Assembly: GCA_947565485.1 (NCBI GenBank)
Contig: CANOGG010000096.1
Location: forward strand, 1-5,531
Reading direction: 5' to 3'
DNA: 5,531 bases
Origin: an uncultured Mycoplasma sp.
GTDB lineage: Bacteria > Bacillota_I > Bacilli_A > RF39 > UBA660
The notes under the pieces were generated by a model. That model did no database searches. It was not told the origin of the DNA and saw only the letters and a list, made by a program, of their open reading frames with translations. The position numbers and the translations under genes were made by a program. Below are positions 1-5,531 of this stretch, piece by piece. The stretch's first letter is position 1; every line of letters begins with the position of its first letter.

Positions 1-1
1 T

Positions 2-3000
2 ATTGGAAGGGTTAGTACTTATTTAGGGGAATATTGTGCGAAAATAGAGGCTGAGGAGAGCAAATGGTGTGGAAAAAGTTTTAAGTCTTCTAATGTTGAT
101 TCTGCGAATCTTTTTGTAATTTATAATCTTAATTTAGGAAATACCTCATTGGGGTCGAATAATAGTTCTCAGCAAACAACACAGAATTTGTTTGAAGCCG
201 GGAATGTTTTAGGAGCTGCTGGTTTACTTTCTTTGATGAATGGGATGATGTTTCCTCATTTAGGAGGAGCGACTTTAAATTCAGGAAAATCCTTTGGTTT
301 TGGAGGTTTAGCGACGAATGGTTTAACAAATGCGGCGATAGCAGGAGGGAATGTGACTAATTCGGCAGAGTCGGCGTTAGGTGATAAAACAGGTTTAAAT
401 TCAGGAGGAAGTTCGGAAGATAGCGCAAGAAAATATTATGCAACAGCAAGTGGAGGTACAGTTGGAAAAACGATAACTTCGGGAGTTAAAGATATTTATG
501 GAACAGGTGAGATGCAAGGTACTGGTAGTAGTCCTAGTAATGTAACTAATGGAACGATGGGTTCTATTATTAATGGCGTATTAGAGGGAAAAGATAAGGT
601 AACAGATAGTCCTGGAGCTGAGGGATTAGATACAATTCTTAAAGATACGAATGTTAATTTGGGTAGTGTCATGAATGCGCTTGCTTTTCTTAGTTTGGCA
701 CGAGAGAATATGGGTAAAGATGTAAATGGTTATTGGGATGTGGGAATTAAATGCATGGAGAGTGAAAAAAATGCCATGAAAGAGGCAGAGATGCTTTATG
801 AGAAAGAAAGAGAAGAGCAAGAGAGGCAAGTTACGGATTATGTTAATGCATTATATGAGAGTGAGAGTAGTGAACGATTAAAAGAGTTAGTTTTAGAAGC
901 ACAAAATAGAGAGGAAGTAAGACGTTACTTGGAGGCTCAAGGAATAAATATAACTGGGGCGGAAAATAATCTTGAAGATAAAGAATTGATTACGAAAATT
1001 ATTTTGGGGGCGCATGCGGTTAATAGACAAGAGCAACTTAAAAATGAAGTGATGGCTAGTAATAGTGAGTATAAAAAATATGGTATTTTATCGAAGATGC
1101 TTAGTAGTGTTATTCAAAATGTAGGACCAATTAATACAGGAAGAGGCGAAGTTATCTATTTGTCAGGAAGAGATAATTCTTTTTGGAGTGGTTTATCGGA
1201 GGAAGAAGGGGCTAATCAAGCTTATAAAGATTTAGTGGGTTATTATGCGGAGGTTAAGGCTGGTGGTTATGATGATATATTGAAGTTGTTTAGTGGGTTA
1301 GTTGGAAGTGAAGTTATCGCTAGTCTAGAGAAAGATTATAAAACAGTACAAGTGGGAAATACAGTTATTGATGGAAAGATTGATAACTTAGGTGGGATAG
1401 ACAATAGTAATGGAGATAATGTTACTAATAATATTCCTAGCGGAGACGTTAGTGTTGATGCAAGTATAACGGAAATTACACAACTTTTAAAACAGGTTAT
1501 TTTGGATAGAAATAAGAGTCCAGAGGCTATTCAGGCTTATTATCAAGCGATAAGAGACTGTATGAAAGTAGAAGAAGAGGCTTTAAAAAAGGCAGAGGAA
1601 TGGTATATAACAGTAAGTGGAGAAGATGCTAAATATATAAGTGATTATGTAAATGCCCTTTATCAGGTCTTTGATGATGGAGGAAAAGAGAAGCTAGTAG
1701 AACTTATTAATCAAGCAAAGGGATTAGAGCTTGGAATAGATGTGAACGACGCTTTAACGCGGATTCGAGATAAAGAGTTTGTGACAATGGTTGTGACAAG
1801 GATTAATGCACAGGGGCGGATTTTGAATTATAAAGAAGAAAATTTGAAGAATAGTGCTGCTGCAGAAAAAGCTAAAATACTAGAGGTAATGATAAGTAGT
1901 ACAATTCAGTACAAAGGAAAGCTTGATTTGGGGTCAGATGAGTTTTTGAATATAAGTGTGGGAAGAGATAATTCATATTGGTCAAGTGTTAGTGAGAGTG
2001 AAGCTTATAAGACTGCGTATAAAGATTTGGTAGAGAGTTATTTTGTAGCGAAACAAAAAGGGTATAATGATATTTTAGAGAAATATGAGAAAGCTTTTGG
2101 TTCTAATATTATTAAGAGTTTAGACTCAGATTATCAGGCGATGCTTAGTAAAGGAATGACTGTGGCCGGACTTGATTACTTGGGAAGTATTGCTCCAATA
2201 GTAAAAAATGATGGAGTTTCATTAGGAGATACTTTAAAGGGAGAGATGCAAGATAAGATTGAGGGGTTAGATGATATAGAGGGAGTTCAAGATAATTTAG
2301 ATAGTGAAGAAAAAAATCTTAGTAAAGAAGAGATATATGCAAAGATTGGCGAAGTTGATGATTTTGTTTATATGGTAGATACGATTGGGTATGCTAATTT
2401 GAAAGATGAAGATTTTGAGAAAGCTAATAAGTATATAGAAGTGATTCAGAATGAGGCTATCTATGGAGTGTTGGGTTCTGATTTGGTAAATGTTTATATG
2501 AAGTCATTAAATAGAATTAAGCAAATTAAAGATTACCGAGAGTTTATAAGTGGGACTTTAGTTAATAGTTATGCAAGTAAATTTGGGCCATATGTTAGTG
2601 TAGAGGCGGCGACTAAAGCAGGTGAGACAGTAGAGTTTTGTAATGCGGAAGAATTTGCAAAGTTAGGCTTTGATAGTGAGGTAATTGGATATAATGATGG
2701 GAAAAAGTCGTATGTGAATATTGAGGGAAATCCGACAAATATTAATTATACAAATATATCTCATGAGTTACTACATCAATTATCTTATAAAGAGAATGTT
2801 CAAGTAGGTGAGTATACTGTTGATAAGCAGGGGTTATGTCTTGGAACACAGTATGGAGGACTTAGTGAAGCAGTAACAGAATATTTTAATGAAATGATTG
2901 TGGGAGATAATTATCCGGGAACAGTTTATTCAGGATATCATGATGCGGTTAAAAGAATAAAAGAGTTAATAAGTTTAGGAATTTTGGATGATGAGATGCT

Positions 3001-3199
3001 TATTAGAGGTTATTTTTCAGAAGATACGCGAAATATGGATGATTTAGTAAATGCATTTTATAAATTAGATGAGGGTGATGGTTGGAGTATTGTGACAGAT
3101 TTGTTTGATGAAGCAGTAAGTAGTGATATGACGGTTAGAAATAATGCTTTAGCAAAGCTTGATGGGATGATTGAAAATTGGAAGCTTAAAAATAGTTAG
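2..3199 (+). CDS. Large modular protein with C-terminal HELLH zinc metallopeptidase domain (5' end outside window)
   Basis: The frame is open without a stop from base 2 to the TAG at 3197-3199, giving 1065 visible residues (numbered from the codon at base 2). The TTG at 149 has no Shine-Dalgarno site and lies inside this open frame, so it is not the start; the gene begins left of the window. Order of parts: residues 1-19, the end of a helical module resembling gene 3; about 63-114, a Gly/Ala-rich, partly hydrophobic stretch; 217-466 and 486-730, two diverged copies of a helical domain; about 749-775, an acidic linker; about 774-1065, a metallopeptidase-like domain. That domain has HELLH (921-925) and, 31 residues after the second His, Glu956 in LSEAVTEYF, the usual ligand layout of gluzincins (HExxH plus a downstream Glu). 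Zinc-dependent proteolysis is therefore likely; the substrate is unknown. No signal peptide can be assessed because the N-terminus is missing. It is first of three closely spaced genes in this window. Confidence 0.9.
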   Translation: MGRVSTYLGEYCAKIEAEESKWCGKSFKSSNVDSANLFVIYNLNLGNTSLGSNNSSQQTTQNLFEAGNVLGAAGLLSLMNGMMFPHLGGATLNSGKSFGFGGLATNGLTNAAIAGGNVTNSAESALGDKTGLNSGGSSEDSARKYYATASGGTVGKTITSGVKDIYGTGEMQGTGSSPSNVTNGTMGSIINGVLEGKDKVTDSPGAEGLDTILKDTNVNLGSVMNALAFLSLARENMGKDVNGYWDVGIKCMESEKNAMKEAEMLYEKEREEQERQVTDYVNALYESESSERLKELVLEAQNREEVRRYLEAQGINITGAENNLEDKELITKIILGAHAVNRQEQLKNEVMASNSEYKKYGILSKMLSSVIQNVGPINTGRGEVIYLSGRDNSFWSGLSEEEGANQAYKDLVGYYAEVKAGGYDDILKLFSGLVGSEVIASLEKDYKTVQVGNTVIDGKIDNLGGIDNSNGDNVTNNIPSGDVSVDASITEITQLLKQVILDRNKSPEAIQAYYQAIRDCMKVEEEALKKAEEWYITVSGEDAKYISDYVNALYQVFDDGGKEKLVELINQAKGLELGIDVNDALTRIRDKEFVTMVVTRINAQGRILNYKEENLKNSAAAEKAKILEVMISSTIQYKGKLDLGSDEFLNISVGRDNSYWSSVSESEAYKTAYKDLVESYFVAKQKGYNDILEKYEKAFGSNIIKSLDSDYQAMLSKGMTVAGLDYLGSIAPIVKNDGVSLGDTLKGEMQDKIEGLDDIEGVQDNLDSEEKNLSKEEIYAKIGEVDDFVYMVDTIGYANLKDEDFEKANKYIEVIQNEAIYGVLGSDLVNVYMKSLNRIKQIKDYREFISGTLVNSYASKFGPYVSVEAATKAGETVEFCNAEEFAKLGFDSEVIGYNDGKKSYVNIEGNPTNINYTNISHELLHQLSYKENVQVGEYTVDKQGLCLGTQYGGLSEAVTEYFNEMIVGDNYPGTVYSGYHDAVKRIKELISLGILDDEMLIRGYFSEDTRNMDDLVNAFYKLDEGDGWSIVTDLFDEAVSSDMTVRNNALAKLDGMIENWKLKNS
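650..1399 (+). repeat. Protein-level tandem repeat, copy 1 of gene 1
   Basis: Residues 217-466 of gene 1 form the first of two diverged copies of a helical domain. Anchors shared with copy 2 are a CM pair (Cys251), DYVNALY (279-285), GRDNS followed by an aromatic and Trp (from 389), AYKDLV (407-412), a Y-D/N-DIL motif, and D-x-LG-x-I at the end. The spacing to copy 2 is 269 residues at the N-terminal anchors and 264-265 at the C-terminal ones, so only small indels separate them. The family is not one I recognise. It is rich in Glu/Lys helices, and the sequence shows no catalytic motif. Confidence 0.8.
1457..2191 (+). repeat. Protein-level tandem repeat, copy 2 of gene 1
   Basis: Residues 486-730 of gene 1 are the second copy. 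The matching anchors are Cys520-Met, DYVNALY (548-554), GRDNS-Y-W (from 654), AYKDLV (672-677), Y-NDIL, and D-Y-LG-S-I. At DNA level the copies are mostly diverged, but 14 bases are identical at the GRDNS codons (1166-1179 and 1961-1974). This suggests an old duplication under protein-level selection. It is followed by an acidic linker and then the peptidase domain. Confidence 0.8.
2762..2869 (+). other. Predicted zinc-binding active site (HELLH ... SEAVTEYF)
   Basis: His and His of HELLH are encoded at 2762-2764 and 2774-2776, with the catalytic Glu between them. The proposed third ligand Glu is at 2867-2869, in a GGLSEAVTEYF context. An HExxH helix followed by an (N/S)E-x-x-x-E-Y/F helix is the gluzincin pattern. 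The residues before HELLH (YTNIS) and after it (QLSY) fit an active-site helix. The assignment is by motif; the exact peptidase family cannot be named from this view. Confidence 0.75.
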
Positions 3200-3205
3200 A
3201 GGTGA
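3199..3205 (+). promoter_or_regulatory. Shine-Dalgarno site of the small helical protein gene
   Basis: GAGGTGA matches the anti-SD complement over seven bases and overlaps the last base of the upstream stop codon. It sits four bases before the ATG at 3210. This supports 3210 over the in-frame ATG at 3171, which would overlap gene 1 by 29 bases and has no comparable site. Confidence 0.8.
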
Positions 3206-3209
3206 AGAG

Positions 3210-3719
3210 ATGAAGAATGAGCAGTTGGTAGATGAGCTTTATGAGAGAGTGATTGATACTTTTTTGGAAAATGTTATTTATGAGAGGGAACTCTTGGCTT
3301 CAGCTTATAAAGATTATTTAGTTAGAGTTTACGGAGATATAGATATTGTTCAAGAAGAGTATAGTAAAGCTTTTGAGACTTTTAGTGCTTCACAAAAAGA
3401 AAAGTGGAAAAATGTTAGTGGGGAAGATAAGAAAAAAGAATTGGTTTTAGATGAATTTTTAGTGATTATTGGCGAGATTTCGGAGAAAGGATTTGAAGCC
3501 GCAAAGATAAAGAAATGGCAAAATATTGCTTTTGATAGAGAAGAGGGAGTTTTGGCGATAAATAAGCTTAAAGAAAATTTAGATAAAGTGCAAAATTATA
3601 ATAAAGAATTGGCGAAAAATTTAGTTTCTGAGGGGATACTTGATTATAATTATGCGACGGGGGCTAGTGAAGTGATGAGTCTTAGAGTCGGTCGGAGTGG
3701 AAATATACCGAAACATTAA
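3210..3719 (+). CDS. Small charged helical protein, function unknown
   Basis: This encodes 169 residues, with the start chosen at 3210 because of the GAGGTGA site just upstream. It begins 10 bases after gene 1 stops and ends 18 bases before gene 3 starts, so it is almost certainly co-transcribed with both. The sequence is rich in Glu, Lys and Leu/Ile and looks almost wholly alpha-helical. It has no signal peptide, no membrane segment, no cysteine and no catalytic motif that I can see. A stretch near residues 32-57 (AYKDYLV, then EEYSKAF) loosely resembles the AYKDLV ... EKYEKAF part of repeat copy 2 in gene 1, which may be chance or a shared ancestry. By position between two large modular proteins it could be a chaperone, structural partner or immunity protein; this is inference only. 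Not recognised as a known family. Confidence 0.85.
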   Translation: MKNEQLVDELYERVIDTFLENVIYERELLASAYKDYLVRVYGDIDIVQEEYSKAFETFSASQKEKWKNVSGEDKKKELVLDEFLVIIGEISEKGFEAAKIKKWQNIAFDREEGVLAINKLKENLDKVQNYNKELAKNLVSEGILDYNYATGASEVMSLRVGRSGNIPKH

Positions 3720-3720
3720 G

Positions 3721-3726
3721 GGAGGT
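3721..3726 (+). promoter_or_regulatory. Shine-Dalgarno site of the 3D-domain protein gene
   Basis: GGAGGT is a strong anti-SD match just after the stop of the previous gene. The in-frame TTG at 3726 overlaps it and cannot be its start. The ATG at 3738 is 11 bases downstream, a slightly long but workable spacing, and no other start codon lies between. Confidence 0.75.
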
Positions 3727-3737
3727 TGGTAATAGTT

Positions 3738-5333
3738 ATGATAGTAATAAATACGACAACTTTAAAAAATGGAATTAGAGAATTAGAAAAAGTAGAGAAG
3801 TATTATACGAGGAAGTCTAGTACTTTTTCAAGAGGGTCTTTTGGAGTTAGTGCCTCACCAAATTTAGCTAATTATTTGGGAAAGATTCAGACAATATATC
3901 AAAGTATTGCAAGTAATATACAGGTTATTAGTTCTTTTTTGAGAGATTATACTAATGATGTTGAGGGAGTGGAGAACCTTTCGTCTGGTAGGGGTGGATA
4001 TATAGATGTATCTAGTGTTAATGCGAAAGTTAGTAGTTATAAGAATTCTTTAAAGAAAGCAAAAATGGTTGATAATACTCTACCTTTTAAAGTTAATACC
4101 TTATCTTTTAGTGGAAGTACAGCGGGTAAAAATAACTTTGGTCAGAATGGGGGAAATTTGAATACAGAAATGAGTGCTGGGAATGCTTCTTCACAGGGAC
4201 TTTTTTCTACTTTTACAAATGATAGTGGTGGTTATGTAGCAACGGGAGCTTCTATTTTAGGTGGTTTGAATATTGGAGGACTTAGTTTTGTTACAGCACC
4301 AGCATTGGGACTTTTATATAGTCAAAATAATAGTGTAAAGAAGTCAGGACCTTTTACAACAATTGGGTTATTTGAAAATGGGGTTCTTAATAGTAATTTG
4401 TATAAAGGGTTTAGTGTAAGTCATGGGACAAAGGCAAGTTCGATAACAGCAACGGTTGATAAGTCAATAGGTAGTAATGGAGTTGCTAGTTCGACAGAGA
4501 AAGTTGATATGCTTTATGAGGCAGTTACTACAGGGGGAAATGAGTCTTTAGATGCGACTAAAAAGACAGTTACTGGGGAGGCAGTATCGGTAACAAAACA
4601 GGAAAAAATTGTAGCAAATAAGACGGAAACAATAAAAGAGGGAGTTTCAAAACCAGTAGAGGTGATAAAAGAGTCACAGGTTAGTTCTAAACCAGTGGAA
4701 AGTGTTGGGGAAACGATTGTCCCACCAATTACGAGTAGTTTAGATACTGTGGATAATTTAGATTCTATTGAGGTTTTAGATGTGCCGACAGAGACTCTTA
4801 CACCGCCAGTAACACCAATTATAACTGAAACAAATACTCAAGAGGTAGTAACGCCAGACGTAGAGCCTGTTTTACCACCTGATGGACCAATAGCAGATAC
4901 AGGAGAAGTAGATGTTGTAACACCGGTTACGACACCAGAGGTAAGTGTTGATACATTCTCAGAGACATTAGATTATAGAATGACTTACTATTATCCAGGA
5001 GATAATTGTGCTAGTGGAACAATCACGGCATCAGGATTATCTACTAAAGATTTTACGCTTAATGATAGAGGATGGTATACTTATGATGGTAAACTGGTTG
5101 TAGCGACAGCAAATAAAGCTTTAACAAAGGGTAAATGGGCTAAGAAATATGGGAGTAGTACACAGAGGATGTATAATCTTTATGATGAGTTAACACTGGA
5201 GATTGATGGTGTTGATTATCCAGCGATAGTCTTAGATATGTGTGGAGCAGCGATGAAAGCAGCAAAGGTTGATTTATTTGTTAAAGATAGAAAGTCAGGA
5301 CTTGATACTCAAATTAAAGTTAAGATAAAGTAA
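3738..5333 (+). CDS. Modular surface/secreted protein with C-terminal 3D (RlpA-like double-psi beta-barrel) domain
   Basis: This encodes 531 residues from the ATG at 3738. Residues 1-95 form a helical module without a signal peptide; residues 61-79 (I-x2-IS-x-FL-x-DY-x4-E-x2-E) match the first visible residues of gene 1 without gaps. Residues 166-194 are a Gly-rich hydrophobic stretch that could insert in or contact a membrane. Residues 251-408 are a Thr/Pro/Val/Glu-rich linker of the kind seen in wall-spanning proteins. Residues 412-531 resemble the 3D domain, a double-psi barrel found in peptidoglycan-acting proteins such as YuiC and MltA: MTYYYPG-x5-GT-x-TASGL, then VVATAN, then LDMCGAAMKAAKVDLFV. 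Two of the three signature Asp are visible (Asp500, Asp512); the first appears replaced in VVATAN. The only two cysteines, 424 and 502, are both in this domain. A role at the cell wall is likely; lytic activity is uncertain. It is last in the operon, before a terminator. Confidence 0.9.
   Translation: MIVINTTTLKNGIRELEKVEKYYTRKSSTFSRGSFGVSASPNLANYLGKIQTIYQSIASNIQVISSFLRDYTNDVEGVENLSSGRGGYIDVSSVNAKVSSYKNSLKKAKMVDNTLPFKVNTLSFSGSTAGKNNFGQNGGNLNTEMSAGNASSQGLFSTFTNDSGGYVATGASILGGLNIGGLSFVTAPALGLLYSQNNSVKKSGPFTTIGLFENGVLNSNLYKGFSVSHGTKASSITATVDKSIGSNGVASSTEKVDMLYEAVTTGGNESLDATKKTVTGEAVSVTKQEKIVANKTETIKEGVSKPVEVIKESQVSSKPVESVGETIVPPITSSLDTVDNLDSIEVLDVPTETLTPPVTPIITETNTQEVVTPDVEPVLPPDGPIADTGEVDVVTPVTTPEVSVDTFSETLDYRMTYYYPGDNCASGTITASGLSTKDFTLNDRGWYTYDGKLVVATANKALTKGKWAKKYGSSTQRMYNLYDELTLEIDGVDYPAIVLDMCGAAMKAAKVDLFVKDRKSGLDTQIKVKIK
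4233..4319 (+). other. Gly-rich hydrophobic segment of the 3D-domain protein
   Basis: Residues 166-194 are dominated by Gly, Ala, Leu, Ile and Val, with no charged residue, and are followed by NNSVKKSG. They lie between the helical N-terminal module and the linker. This is a possible membrane-interacting or glycine-zipper helix pair, although the two Gly pairs and the Pro make a conventional single-pass anchor uncertain. Confidence 0.45.
4488..4961 (+). other. Thr/Pro/Val/Glu-rich low-complexity linker
   Basis: Residues 251-408 of gene 3 have low hydrophobicity and many Thr, Pro, Val and Glu residues, ending in several TP and PP pairs. It contains a short duplication, SKPVE-x3-E, with a 13-residue period (encoded from 4647 and from 4686). 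Such linkers usually hold an exported domain away from the membrane or span the wall. Confidence 0.7.
4971..5330 (+). other. 3D / RlpA-like double-psi beta-barrel domain
   Basis: This encodes the C-terminal 120 residues of gene 3. Visible signatures are YYYPG, the GTITASG turn, VVATAN, and the closing LDMCGAAMKAAKVDLFV, which parallels the usual D-x-GG-x-I-x-G-x-R-I-D-L pattern. Asp codons are at 5235-5237 and 5271-5273, and Cys codons at 5007-5009 and 5241-5243. The fold assignment rests on this motif order and not on a search. Confidence 0.7.
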
Positions 5334-5344
5334 TTACGAAAGAT

Positions 5345-5375
5345 AAGTCTGCCATTAAATTGGTGGGCTTTTTTT
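5345..5375 (+). terminator. Rho-independent terminator of the operon
   Basis: AAGTCTGCCA (5345-5354) pairs with TGGTGGGCTT (5361-5370) over ten positions, including three G-U wobbles, around a six-base loop (TTAAAT). It is followed directly by TTTTT, making a run of seven T from 5369. It starts 12 bases after the stop of gene 3 and closes the transcript of genes 1-3. Confidence 0.88.
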
Positions 5376-5377
5376 AG

Positions 5378-5394
5378 TGTCGAATTTTGTCGAC
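5378..5394 (+). promoter_or_regulatory. Two Spo0A-box-like TGTCGA motifs, tandem
   Basis: TGTCGAA (5378-5384) matches the 0A-box consensus TGTCGAA, and TGTCGAC (5388-5394) differs at the last base. They start 10 bases apart, one helical turn, in the same orientation, and lie just upstream of the candidate promoter. There is no evidence in the window that the organism has Spo0A, and a 7-base match is weak, so this is a tentative site. Confidence 0.25.
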
Positions 5395-5403
5395 CGAATT
5401 TTC

Positions 5404-5432
5404 TTGATGTTTAGAGATTTTTGGTGTATGCT
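5404..5432 (+). promoter_or_regulatory. Candidate sigma-A promoter for the downstream gene
   Basis: TTGATG (5404-5409) and TATGCT (5427-5432) are separated by 17 bases, the preferred spacing for the housekeeping sigma factor. The -35 matches TTGACA at four of six positions and the -10 matches TATAAT at four of six. It lies after the operon terminator and before the gene starting at 5507, leaving a leader of about 65-70 bases. Confidence 0.5.
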
Positions 5433-5438
5433 GAATTT

Positions 5439-5446
5439 AAGCGCTT
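5439..5446. promoter_or_regulatory. AAGCGCTT palindrome near the predicted transcription start
   Basis: AAGCGCTT is a perfect 8-base palindrome, six bases after the -10 element, so it would cover the predicted transcription start. Its core resembles LacI/GalR-family operators, including CcpA cre sites (TGAAAGCGCTTTCA); the 14-base window TTTAAGCGCTTTAG matches 10 of 14 positions. The outer arms do not fit, so it may be another operator or chance. Confidence 0.3.
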
Positions 5447-5506
5447 TAGAAGAATAATTGGGCAAGGCTAGAAGATATAAAAAAATAACAGGAAGAGAGA
5501 AAAATT

Positions 5507-5531
5507 ATGAAAAAAGAAAAAACCCCAAAAT
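5507..5531 (+). CDS. Start of a downstream gene (3' end outside window)
   Basis: An ATG at 5507 opens a frame reading MKKEKTPK to the window edge. A purine-rich stretch (AGGAAGAGAG, 5490-5499) precedes it as a weak ribosome binding site. A separate promoter candidate and the terminator upstream suggest it is transcribed apart from genes 1-3. Only eight residues are visible, all compatible with a basic N-terminus, so no function can be given. Confidence 0.55.

Noticed and set aside
65..73. WxG motif (Trp-Cys-Gly) at the visible N-end of gene 1, suggesting a WXG100 protein
   Set aside because: It falls after the conserved helix and not in a turn between two helices, and gene 3 has no Trp at the matching place.
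129..329. Open frame on the minus strand, 66 residues
   Set aside because: It lies opposite gene 1, has no ribosome binding site or recognisable domain, and is explained by the low-C coding strand.
626..829. Open frame on the minus strand, 67 residues, hydrophobic start
   Set aside because: It is antisense to repeat copy 1 of gene 1. Its hydrophobic look comes from reversed Glu/Lys codons, which read as Phe/Leu/Ser.
3171..3209. Earlier ATG for the small helical protein
   Set aside because: It would overlap gene 1 and lacks a Shine-Dalgarno site, while the ATG at 3210 has a seven-base match at good spacing.
3726..3737. TTG start for the 3D-domain protein
   Set aside because: It overlaps the GGAGGT ribosome binding site itself, so ribosomes bound there would start further down, at 3738.
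5389..5394. GTCGAC palindrome as an independent operator
   Set aside because: Six bases is too short to support a site alone; it is treated as part of the second TGTCGA motif.
1..5531. Mobile element, CRISPR array, tRNA or rRNA
   Set aside because: No transposase, no terminal inverted repeats, no regular short repeats with spacers, and no tRNA- or rRNA-like sequence is visible.

Overview
The window is AT-rich and gene-dense. All recognisable genes lie on the + strand, with Bacillota-style Shine-Dalgarno sites, purine-rich coding strands and a Rho-independent terminator. The standard genetic code fits: stops are TAG/TAA and Trp is TGG. This points to a low-GC Gram-positive of the Bacillota type. 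From memory, the protein style (no signal peptide, a helical N-terminal module, a Gly-rich segment, then a C-terminal enzyme-like domain) resembles accessory secreted proteins of uncultured gut Bacilli/Clostridia, but taxonomy cannot be fixed from the sequence alone.

Layout. (1) Bases 2-3199: the 3' part of a very large gene, open through the left edge, so its true start is outside the window. It has the end of a helical module, a Gly-rich segment, two diverged tandem copies of a roughly 250-residue helical domain, and a C-terminal HELLH zinc-metallopeptidase (gluzincin-like) domain. (2) Bases 3210-3719: a 169-residue, charged, helical protein of unknown function. (3) Bases 3738-5333: a 531-residue modular protein with a helical N-terminal module like that at the visible N-end of gene 1, a Gly-rich hydrophobic segment, a long Thr/Pro/Val/Glu-rich linker, and a C-terminal 3D/RlpA-like double-psi beta-barrel domain. 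(4) Bases 5345-5375: a terminator closing the operon. (5) Bases 5376-5506: a short intergenic region with a plausible sigma-A promoter and possible operator motifs. (6) From 5507: the first eight codons of another gene.

Genes 1-3 are separated by only 10 and 18 bases and end at one terminator, so they are very probably one operon. The inferred theme is a cell-surface or secreted system. Two large proteins share an N-terminal helical module, perhaps for export or assembly; one ends in a peptidase and the other in a cell-wall-type barrel, and a small helical protein is encoded between them as a possible partner, chaperone or immunity protein. I recognise the C-terminal domains at fold level. 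I do not recognise the tandem repeat domain, the small protein or the system as a whole.
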